From Chlamydomonas sphaeroides (taxonomy: Eukaryota > Chlorophyta > Chlorophyceae > Chlamydomonadales > Chlamydomonadaceae): DNA of 64,000 nt. The stretch lies in NCBI GenBank assembly GCA_001662425.1, contig BDDC01000046.1, forward strand, positions 45,483 to 109,482, read 5' to 3'. This document shows, piece by piece, positions 24,601 to 34,315 of this stretch (the stretch's first letter is position 1; the number at the start of each line of letters is the position of its first letter). Position numbers and translations under genes: made by a program. The notes below the pieces were generated by a model that had not been told where the DNA came from, did not search any database, and saw nothing but the letters and a program-made list of their open reading frames with translations.

Positions 24601-25921
24601 GTCGCCATCTCGCTGCGGCTGCGGGTGGCGCCGTACACCGTACGACACACGCCGTACGAGGTCGGTGCCGCCGTGGGGATCCCTTGCGTCAGCGACGTGG
24701 TCGCTGCTGCTGCTGACGCTGCTGCTGTCGTCGCCCTTGTCAGGACCAGCGCCGCCACCCATTCGCAGGTCAGCGGGATAGGAGCCCTCGGCCTCTGAGA
24801 TGGAGGCTTGGACTCGCGCGGGCGACGGCTGCTGCGGCGGCAGCGGCTGCACGTCCATCATGCTGCGCCGCGACCCGGGAGCCGACGGCGAGGCTAGTTG
24901 CTTGGTGATGTGGGTCGGCAGGGCGTGCCTGTCAAACAGGAGGGAGGGCTGCCGCATCTGCATCACGCGCGGCGCCTCGCCGTCGCGCCCCGGCTGCACC
25001 TGTGCGGGGACAGGAGCAGGCGTGGCGTGAGGCCAGGCGTGCGAACGCCCTAGTCCAGCGAGCTGGCACAAACTGCTGCGCGCCCAACCCCAATCCCAAC
25101 CTCCATCCCAGCGGCAGCAGCCCCGCAAACCCCGACGCAGCCCGCACCTGCACCATCAGCTGCCAGCGGTCGCAATTGCCACTACGGGTTATGCCTTTCT
25201 AACCCCTGACGTTGGAGAGTCACGTGTATCCCCATTCATTCTTACTCCACAAGAAGCCCGCACCTGCACCACCACCTGCCGGCGGTCGCGTTCGCGCTGG
25301 CGCTCGCTGTTCTTCTGCTGCCAGTCCGGTGCGAGGATGCTGCGGGGAGGGTTTGGTTGGGGGCGCCGCGGGGTCTTGCACGGCCCGACCACGCCTCGTG
25401 TCGAGGTGGCAGCACACTTTCATAGCACCTGCTTATGCGTGTGGCCCGGCGAGTTGCTGAAGGCCAGTGGTGCAGGGCGCGAGTTCTGTGCGACGCTTCC
25501 GGAGGGAGCGGGCGCGGCGGAGCTTGGGGGCATGGACGAACCTGTCAACGCGCCCAACCGGCACCTTGCCAACGGACTTGCGTGCCCCAGCCGCCTGGCC
25601 GCGGCGGCCAACGGGCACCGCGTCGACGCCATGTTCCCAACGTGTCTGTATGGCAAGGGAACATGGCACGCGGAAGACTAGCTGCCTCATTCGCAAGGGC
25701 GCACTGCGGCATGTACGTGTCGGCCCCAGTGGCGCGCCCCGTTACACAGCATATATGGCTGCATTGCGTGACTGCTAGCTGCAGCGACTGTGTTGACTGC
25801 GGCCGCGGCCCGCGTCAACATGCCTCACCTTGTGTTGTGCGCACACGAGCAACAGAACTGGGACGGATATGGCGGCGACTGCAAGGCCCGCGAGCAGCCC
25901 CACAAGCGATGTAATTTCCAT
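21635..25921 (-). CDS. GLPSHL-family gene 5, complete, membrane anchor, Gln-rich C-terminal half
   Basis: Unrecognised family; the best-resolved member. Exons: 25829-25921, 25542-25645, 25264-25339, 24470-24999, 23512-24286, 21635-23329. All phases agree, giving 1090 residues. Residues 1-31 are one hydrophobic helix (MEITSLVGLLAGLAVAAISV, then PVLLLVCAQHK). Exons 2 and 3 join as GRVDSILAPDW followed by a very basic helix ending VVVQ. Exon 4 carries PSLLFDRHALPTHITKQL, a Ser-rich/acidic run and VSYGVRRH. Exon 5 has GSGTSMAW, VPAPSPLRSSS and ends RFPDATEEQLSRLVR. Exon 6 starts DMRAARSGPLRAG, contains IPWQMQVLQ, long poly-Gln (about 22753-22800) and poly-Pro (about 22200-22231) tracts, and ends SRAEAIRARLEASL. 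Tandem paralogue of gene 4, downstream of it on the map. Confidence 0.8.
22753..22806 (-). repeat. Poly-Gln tract in gene 5
   Basis: The minus strand encodes an almost pure run of about 15 to 18 Gln from mixed CAG and CAA codons, preceded by a short Gln run with His/Pro. It is in frame in the last exon. The mixed codons suggest the tract is kept at protein level and is not just a microsatellite. Confidence 0.8.
25143..25180 (-). repeat. Partial copy of gene 5 exon 3 inside the following intron
   Basis: This sequence is close to 25258-25295, which spans the 3' half of exon 3 and its donor. It would read CDRWQLMVQ then gtgcgg, against DRRQVVVQ then gtgcgg. It looks like a short tandem duplication that created a decoy donor about 120 bases downstream. 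Confidence 0.55.
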
Positions 25922-26453
25922 GGACGTTTTCTGAGCCCAGGGGGCCTCGACGAACGAGTATTCTTACGAAGGTGCCATAGTGTAAAGCTCTTCGTAATGA
26001 ATCGTGTGTGTGGTCTTGCAGAGGAAAACGCAACAAACCATGCGCCAATCGACGAGACGCGACACGCTGGACGTACTGCCACCGTAACCGCGGCTGGTGG
26101 TCATAGAAAGAGGAAGCCAGACGCTGCAATCGATACACGCCGCACTCATGGGCCTGGAACTGGGTGAGAGCACGTGCACAGCACAGAAACCGCATGCAGC
26201 CGGTTCCCGATGCGCGAAGCGCCTTCGCTGCCAAGGGCAATACAAAGACGACATATCCCATGCTTGCATATCCAAGCCGTCCACGCTCCCCAGACCTCCT
26301 GAGCCCTGCGAGACTTCTCACCCCTGCCAACAACGTACACGTCCTGCACATGGCCAAGTCGCAACGTACACGCCCACGCAAGCAGCCACACACCCCAGCG
26401 GCTACCAACCCCAGCGCGCGCGGGTCGCGTCGCACCCCCGCCAGCAGCCCGCG
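25922..26453. other. Intergenic, promoter of gene 5 and 3' flank of the transporter gene
   Basis: A stretch of 532 bases between the start codon of gene 5 and the stop codon of the transporter gene, both on the minus strand. No other gene is seen. Confidence 0.5.
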
Positions 26454-29400
26454 TCATGCCTCCTCCTTGCCCTTGCCGACCTCCTTCCCTCCAGCCAGCA
26501 GCGGCTCCCGCTCGCCGCCGCGCTTGTGTTCAGACGCGTCGCCCCCGCCGCTGCCCGGCGCCGCGTGGTCTTTGCGCACACGGTCCGTGGACTTCTCCTG
26601 CACAGGGTTGGGCCAAACACCAATTCCAACATCAGCAGGGATACGCTCATAGCAGGCCCACACTGCGCAGGTATGCATGTCACCGCGCACCATTTCCAGC
26701 GGCGGGTCATGACCCATTTGCAGAGACGGCACACCTGCCTCAACCCCACCCCTGTCGCCGCCGCCGCCGCAGCCCACCACGACCACCACCGCACCCTCAC
26801 ACACGCACACACACGCGCCCTGCCGGCAGCCCCGCCCGGCCCCTCACCTGCGCCACCACGCTGAGGTAGGTGTACCAGGCGATGCCCACCATGGTCAGGC
26901 AGATGCCCGCGAGCCGCTTCCAGGGCATGGCCTCGCCGAAGATGAAACAGCCGCCCGACAGGATCAGGATCTGGGGAGGGCGGGCCGCGGCAGGGAGGCA
27001 GGGAGGAGGCGGACAGCAGCCGGCGGGGCGGGTTTATGCGCGGCAAAGCGCTGCGGCAACAGCAGCAGGAGGACCAGGACGCACAGCTCGTGGCCCTGCG
27101 CAGGGCGCGGGGGCGCCGCCCCGTGTCCCCCCCTGCTGACTCCCACGATGCGGCCAACGCGCACCCAGCTCTGCATAGCACTGGCGACCGTGGCGGCCGC
27201 CTTCCCTCAGCCCCGCCCGCTGCCTGCTCTCCCCAGCTACCCGCCTCGCCTCAGCCCCGCTCGCTGCCTGCTCGCCCCCACCCACCGTCTTGAGGTGCCC
27301 CACGATGTTGTAGGTGAGGCTGCTGGTGGCCCCGATGACCAGGAAGGTGGAGAGGCTGACCAGGATGCCCAGCCCCGCGGACACTACAATGGCAGTCACA
27401 GCGGGCACCGTGTAGGCGTACCCCAGCACGCTGCGGAGGGTTTGACGGGAGGGGGTTGGGGGGTTGGGGTTTGGGTTGCAGGACCTGCTCAGCGCGTGTG
27501 CCGAGGTGGCACAGGGCACAGGGAAGGCGGCGACGCCGTGGCGGTGCGTGCCTCGCAGAGCGGAGGATAGGGGGCAAGGAGCGGGTCGCGGGTCGCGTGC
27601 TCGCCGCGCACCTGTCGAGGGGCGGCGGCGAGGAGAAGCCAAGGTCGTCCAGCATGGGCGTCATGACCAGCAGCAGCAGCACGGCCTGGCGGCAGGGAGG
27701 GGGCGGGGGCAGAACATGGGCAAGAGGATGTGCTGCCGTGTGAATAGCAGACCACAGAGCGCGATTGCAGGGCCGCGGGGCAGATGAAGGGCGGCGACGG
27801 CGGCCGCAGAAGGGGCCGGTGGTTGGGCAACAGGGCCGCCGAGGACCGCGGGTTGGGGCGCAGCCGAGCATCTCGGTGGCCGCGGTCGGGCCGCCTAGCG
27901 GCCGTCCTTGCGGCGCGCACCGCTCCGACCGCCCGGACCCAGGGCCCCCGCTTGCCTGCGGCGTGTACGCGAGCAGCAGCTGGCTGCTGTTGGCCTGCAG
28001 CTCCTTCTGTTTGGATCCGGCCCAGATCTGGTACAACGCGGTCACCTGGAGCGTGGGGCCAAGGCCAACGGACAGGAACGATTCAGCCGTGGGGGGAATG
28101 CGGCCAAAGGGCGGCTTAGGTAACGCGTTCGGGCGTACACGCCTGCGTGGAGACAAAGGCGGGGCTATCGGCTGAATCACGCGCACCCTAACGCGCGCCG
28201 GCCCGCCGCCGAGCTGGCGCCAACAGTCCAGCGATATCCAAGCCAGCACGCAACACGGCCCCAGCCCCCCGCCACCCCACCAACCGCAGCGCCCAAGCCC
28301 GCTGTGGCGCCAGCAGCGCCCACACGGTCCGCCCGCCCGCCCGCCCCTCCCACACCCACATGCGCCCGAGGCCAGTAGCCCCACAGCTCACCACGACGCT
28401 AGACAGCCCCACGATCACGCCTACGATGTTGGAGATGGCCACCTTGTCGGTCACTGTGGCGGCCGTAACGCCCGAGCACACCACGAACACCGACCTGGCA
28501 GTAGGAACCAAGCGGGCAGGGAGGGAGGGAGGGAGGGAGGGGGCGGCGGACATGGGTCAGGCAAGGCAGGGCAGGCGAGGCGCAGCAGGCGGAGGGAACA
28601 AGGGCCCCTGACATTCCACAAAGCACACCACGATCTCCGACCTGGCGGTCGCACAGAGGGGATGTACCCAGGGCCGGGAACCATTTGCCAGATAGCTAGA
28701 ACGCGGTTGCATAGGCAGAGAGGGGCGGTGGGCAGAGTCGGGAGGGGCAGGCGGTGGTCGACCAGGGCTGCCGCGGCGAAGGCAACAGGCAGGACGCGGC
28801 CACGGTGTCGTAGTGCGTCGGGTGGACGGTCGGGCACGCAGCGCTGGGCCAGCGCCTTGGGTTCTAGGGCCACCCGCAGGCTTTCTCCGTGGCGTTGGGA
28901 GGCCCCGGAGCCGCTGAGGCGGCTCCGGCGGTCCGGGCCAGCGGGCCTGGGTGCGAGCCCACCCGCAACAGCCGGTTGGGGCCGAGTGCCTGCAGCGCAC
29001 CCGGGGCCGCCCGGGCCCAGGACACACGGCCATGGATGTGGCGGCTGCTCGCAGCGTCCCCAATGCGGCCCCTTAGGCCCCGGCGGCCGATGCAGCATGC
29101 GCGCTGGGCAGGAGCCAGGAGCATGGCGTGGGGGCCCGGCATACGCTGCGCGGATCGGGAGGGCGCCGCTGCCGCAACGAGCAGCGATGGCGGGGAGGGC
29201 GGGGCGGGGCTCCAACACGTTGGGCCCGGGCAGGCGCCCCGCCCGCGTTGCGTTGGCGTGTTGCGCTGCACCCCGGGCACCGCACGCCACCCGCCTCTGC
29301 GGCCATCCCCGCGCACGCCCGCCCGTGCTGCCGGCCCGCAGCAGCTTGTCAGCATGCACGGTGCGGGTGGCCGCGTCACTGCGGCCCGAGCCCCGGCCAG

Positions 29401-30793
29401 GGCAGCTGCCGGGCAGCCCCCCCAACCCTACTGCGAGCCCCCAGCGCGCAACTGCCCCGCCCCAGCCCCTGCCCCCACCCAGCTCCACCCGCATCCCACG
29501 CCAGCCCACCCCGCCCCAGCCGCAGCCCCAGCACCCACATCATGATGCGCGGGGTCTGCACTCTCCGGAACAGCGCAAACTCCAGGAGCATGACCGTCGG
29601 CGCGATCGCAATCTGGCCAGGGAGCGAGAGGGTAGGACAGAGGGGCATGTAGCGGCAACGGACGTGACAGGCGCGCAAGCGGCGGGCGCTCGGCTGCCTG
29701 TGCGGGCGCGGCGGGGCAGGCTAGGTAACCCCGGCGGTGCGCACAGGGCGGCGATGCCCCGGGTTGCTGCAGCTGGCGGTTACCGGGTGCGCCGCGGGTG
29801 CCGTGCGGTGCCGTACCTTGAGGATCTGGTAGAAGCCCACTGTGTTGAGGTTGAGTGAGAGGTTGTTGAGGACTGCGGGGCGCGACAGACGACACGGGGC
29901 GCGGTGAGGCGGGGGAGCTGGGCTGCGCTGGCGGGGTGCGTTGGATTGGAGCAACGCGCTGTGGGGTGCAGTGGGTCTGTTGCAAGAACGGGTACGGCGG
30001 GTTGTGGGGGCCGGCCAGTGACTGGGTGATGCCCGGCGTTGGGTGGATGGGACTGGGACAGCAGCGCTCGGCTGTCATGCCCCTTTGAGACGAGGCATGC
30101 TAAGCATGTTGCATCCCTCCGTCCTGGTGTACGAGCTATATCGCTCCACCGTTTGCTGCGCGTGCGGGCCGACGCCACTCACTGATGTAACCGACGTATC
30201 CGAGGGCCAGCGGGGCCACCGATATAGGGCTCAGCGCCTTCGCAGTGAAGAAGCCGATTTTGGACAACACGTTCATGCCCACCCATGTGAAGAGGGTGTG
30301 TATGAGCGTGAGAGTGGTGACGAAGTGGAAGCTGCGGGGGAGCGCCGGGAGCAGAGGGGCAAGGCGTGTTACGGCGGCTCGGCGCAACAGCTGGGGGCAG
30401 TTGAGGGGACGCCGGCGCAGACACGAGGACGTAGCTGCGAGCATGATGATGAAACTACATCACGTCTTATCCCCGGCGCTGCCTTCTATCGGCAGCTTAT
30501 GGTGCTGTCGAGTGTAAGGTGCCTTGGCAGTTCATCCCGCGGCCTGGACTGCACCCATGCACGCTAAGCCCGGATCGAGGCCGTGTCTACCTGTAGGTTT
30601 GAAACACTATCTTGTTCGCGAACACGATGGCACAAGCCGAGAAGATGTTCAGCCCCACATAAAAGATTTGCATAACCGGGGAGGCTGCCCCCACATGGCT
30701 CGCCATGGGCTTGCTTGGTGATGGCGGTGGTGCGCCGTCCTTTGCTAGGGTACCGGCGTTATACTCGTGCAACGCGCCACCGGTCGAAAGCAT
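26454..30793 (-). CDS. SLC35E3-like nucleotide-sugar/triose-phosphate-type transporter
   Basis: A drug/metabolite-superfamily transporter, probably in the Golgi or endoplasmic reticulum; the substrate cannot be read from sequence. Ten exons: 30591-30793, 30183-30331, 29817-29872, 29539-29612, 28392-28494, 27956-28045, 27612-27685, 27286-27430, 26848-26970, 26454-26597. Phases all agree, giving 386 residues. Family-typical stretches appear in order: NIFSACAIVFANKIVF (helix 1), FHFVTTLTLIHTLFTW, NLNTVGFYQILK, VMLLEFALF, VTALYQIWAGSKQKELQ, TSSLTYNIVGHLKT, and FGEAMPWKRLAGICLTMVG. The last two are hallmarks of the TPT/NST-KT branch, and YQIWAGSKQKELQ matches the SLC35E3 type. The tail is charged and hydrophilic (REPLLAGGKEVGKGKEEA). 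A TTG-started frame extends upstream, but ATG 30793 is chosen. Intron 6 has a GC donor. Confidence 0.88.
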
Positions 30794-33700
30794 ATCAACG
30801 AGCCGAGACAAGCGTGATCAATTTCATATGGTTCATTTAAGCGACCCGTAGCGTGCAGGGTTCAAGGCTCTGCAAACAAATGTTTTGGCGCGTGCGCAGG
30901 TTTGCACAGCGTCCGACAGCAAGGCCTTTGCACAGCCGATGTGGACTTGTCACTATGTGCAGTATGAATATCACTAGTGGCACCTTCGATGGACTCGAGC
31001 TGAGGAGCTGTGCTCGCGAGCCAAAGGAGCGAGCGTCGCTTTTTGCTGTTTTGCCTCGAAGCACGTCCAGGTGGGCCACATGGCATCCCCGGTGACATCG
31101 CATGTTTATCTTGCCGATACTCGCGCCTCGGGAGTCTAGCAGCGTCCTACCGCAGACCGCGACCCACGGACCAGCAGCCGGCCGTTGCACGTGCCAACTC
31201 GCCGTCAACCCCCGTCACGTCGACCCCTGCCTGGTTGCAGATTGCAACTGCCCACCCTCAGGCAGCGCCGCAACTCCCCCGAATGCCTAGATCAGGAGAG
31301 AGCCCGGCCTGGGGGCAAGCAAGACACGAGCGAACACCTCAGAACAGCTCGGAACAGTGCTGAACTTGCAGAGGATGGCGGAGACCTCGCCTGTGCGCCA
31401 CGCCCGTCCTGGCTGGCGCCAGTGACAACGAACAAGGTAGCGTCACAGCCAGGATGGCGGCAAGGTAACACCCCTGACGGCACGTAGTGGCCGGGGCACC
31501 GACGCAGCCACGGGCGCCAGCAGTGGCCAAACGCTGCTCAACCCTCCTGTCGTCACGTCGTTGTATCGCTCTTGTTCGTTGGCTTACTCGCTGTGTTACC
31601 CTTGCCGTTCTGCCATTCGCCATCAGTCACTGCGTGTCTTCCTCTTTGTCCTGTCGCTACCCTCTGGGCTGCCGTCCTCCTAATCGACTTCTCGTGATGC
31701 GGGGTGGGAAGGCGCGCGGGCATAAGCCGAGGCCGGTGTCTCCAATCGTCACGGCTACGCATCGCTGGCTACAGGACAACCTTGCGACGCCGCGCACGCT
31801 CTGGTCGGAGCCGCGTGGCGTACTGTGTGGCGCGTCCTCGTCCTTTCCTCCCTACAACGAACGCCTCCGCCCCTGCTTCCGCCTTCACTACCTATCCGGA
31901 CAAAAACCATTCTCCTGTATCCGGACTTCACGAAAGTTAAATGCCGACTACGCTGGGTAACGTAGTGTCCAGGGGCTGTGTTCTGAAGCATGATAAGGCC
32001 TGACACCTGCAGCATGCCACGAGACAAATCTGTCCCAGCTGCGCATAAAAAACAACGAAGCCAAACCCCTGAACCTGCGAGCCTGCGAATCCGCAAATTC
32101 ATCCATAGCATGGCTCGCCATCGCCCGCAATCGTTCACAAGGCGCGCCCGAGCAGTGTTTTCCACTTATAGGGCCGAAATAGAAACCCACCCCACAAGCG
32201 GCACGCCCCGGGTTGGTGACGCGCTAGTAGTGCGTAGGAAGAAAGTAGGGATGCATGTAGATGCACCCGTGCGGGAAGCGAAGCCCAGCGCCGCCTTGAA
32301 AGAACCCGAGGCCCGCCCGTGTGTTCTAGTGTTAGGTAGAATGGAAACCCACACGCGGCACCGCACGCCCCGGGTAGAGTTGCGCGTTGGCCGTGCGCGG
32401 AGGGAATGCAGTTAATTGCGCCAGTGCGGAAGCGAAGCCCAACCGGCCCCGGGTTGAGTGGCGCGTCGGCCGTGGCGTCGGCCGTGCGCAGAGGGAATGC
32501 GGTTAGATGCGCCAATGCGGAAGCGCGACCCAGCCTGACCCGGGTGGAACGGCGCGTCGGCCGTGCGGAGTGTGTGTTCCAGTGTTAGGAAGAACAGAAC
32601 CCCTGTGTGTGTGCGCAGGCCGCGGGCGGACTCGCAAGAGTTCCCCGTATGCCGCCGGGCATGGCCCTGGCTGATGTAGGGCCACGCCAGTGTGTGCTGT
32701 GTAATGCCGAGGTGGGTGCAGGGTCCGGAGTGACCCCGGCGTGTGATCCAGCGGAGCGGCTTGTGGCCATGGCGAGAAACAGGGCGCTGCGCTGCGTTCA
32801 CGTCGTGGCGCCACGCACGGGGCACGTGGGGACTCTTGGGGAGGTGGGCAGGTGGCACGCCCGGGGGAGGCCCATGCCGCCACGTGCCAGCCACTCCGCC
32901 CACCCGGTGCCCTGGCGCTTGCCCTCTCGACAGCAACCTGCCCTTGCTAAAAATACGAAAAACGCGAACAAAGGCAGCACGGCATCCGCTGACTTGCTCC
33001 TCTGATTTCCCTTTCTTCCTGGAACCCTTCCCTTCGACGCAGGGGAGAGGGGAGCGTGACTAGGGGGTTTGGGGCGGCGGTCATGCCATATTCCCACACG
33101 CTATGACGTCCTTGGTCGCTTGCTAGGCCAGGAACGCAAGATGGCTCCCTGGCCACGCAGAATCCTGGCTTGTTGCGTGCAGGCCAAGGCCTCCTGGGTT
33201 CAACAGTACAAAGGCCGAGCCCTAACGCTGTACTTGCGTCCGTCCCATGGCATCAAAACAACAACCAGCTGGAAGTAAAGCGTGCCTAAGCTAGGTGCCG
33301 CAATGCTCGTGGTGCTGCGTGCCCTTCGCTGCACGCCCATTGCTGCTCTGCTGGCCAGGCGGCTGGCGGATGAGTGAGGCAGGGTGAGGCAGTGTGGCTG
33401 CCAGGGTAGTGGACGTTGGTGGCGAGTGGACGTTGGTGGCGTCCCAAGGCCATGTCGCTCAAGGCCACACGTGGCCCACGGTGACACCCTCTTGGGGTGC
33501 CTCGTTACGCTCCAACGGCCGACAGCCGGGGACAGTACCACGCCCGACGGCAGCATAAACGATCAAGCAGCCGACGGACGGGGACTTCCCTACTGCGGAT
33601 TGGTTCAGAAAGCCCTTGTCAGCCTCGAACTACACGACGCTGAAGGCCTGGCGACTTAGCCCTGAGCTTCTGCCGCTCCTCCTTCTTCGTCGGATTGAAA

Positions 33701-34315
33701 CCGCTTGTAACCTTTACTGCGGTCCTACCTGGGCTACCCTCCCTCTACACTCGACTGTTTCATACAGACTCATTTCGCTGCCTTACACTAATGACTCGAT
33801 AAGCTGCCCTGGCGCTTGCCTCAAAGTATCATGAAGGCCCTCTTGACGTTGCTCGGCGGCCTGTGCTCTGGTCCACAGGTACGTGGCTCTAAAATTTGGC
33901 TATGTCACAGCTCGGCCATACTCGCGCGCTGGTTGTTGGCTCGGGGCGCGTGGGCAACCCGACGCCAACGCGACGACGCGTCGCTTAACTCGTCAGCCAC
34001 AGACGTCGCCTTATTCATCAACGAATTGTTGATGCCGTGGAGTTGCGCTTGGCCTGGTTTCGCATGGCCGAGCAGTCCGCGGCGCGACTCGGTCCTGGCG
34101 CGTCCGTTGGACAGCGGACCTTCAATGGTCTTGATGCCAGTCCTTAATCATGGGCTTATTGGCCCAGGTCGCTGTTCGGCGTCACGGCGGCCATGCCCCG
34201 CGGCCGGCCGCGGCCCTCCCCTCGTGCCCAAACCCGGACAACCCCATCTCGCGCCCTCCATCACACACGGCTGCTGCTCCCACTGACATCATTCCTCTCT
34301 ATGCAACCCCTGCAG
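30794..34315. other. Long non-coding interval between the transporter and gene 6
   Basis: Should contain the promoters of the leftward transporter gene and the rightward gene 6, which diverge here, and the missing first exon of gene 6. Also present are the tandem repeat at 32240-32570 and two copies of the short dispersed repeat. A frame at 31545-31640 reads VVVSLLFVGLLAVLPLPF but lacks an ATG and a matching donor, so it is not called. Confidence 0.45.
32240..32570. repeat. Tandem repeat, about 75-90 base unit, with flanking dispersed repeats
   Basis: Units starting near 32401 and 32491 share gagggaatgc-gtta-atgcgc, then atgcggaagcg, then acccgggt and ggcgcgtcggccgtg. A more diverged unit covers about 32240-32300. 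One unit contains an extra internal copy of gcgtcggccgtg. Copies of the short dispersed repeat lie inside at 32318-32360 and immediately after at 32572-32612. Confidence 0.6.

Noticed and set aside
31545..31660. Hydrophobic stretch VVVSLLFVGLLAVLPLPF as the missing membrane exon of gene 6
   Set aside because: No in-frame ATG shortly upstream, no Cys-basic ending and no donor at the right place. It also lies 2.7 kb from the next exon.
33831..33878. ATG exon MKALLTLLGGLCSGPQ with a donor, as first exon of gene 6
   Set aside because: It is phase-compatible but too short and not hydrophobic enough to match the 31-34 residue anchors of genes 2, 4 and 5.
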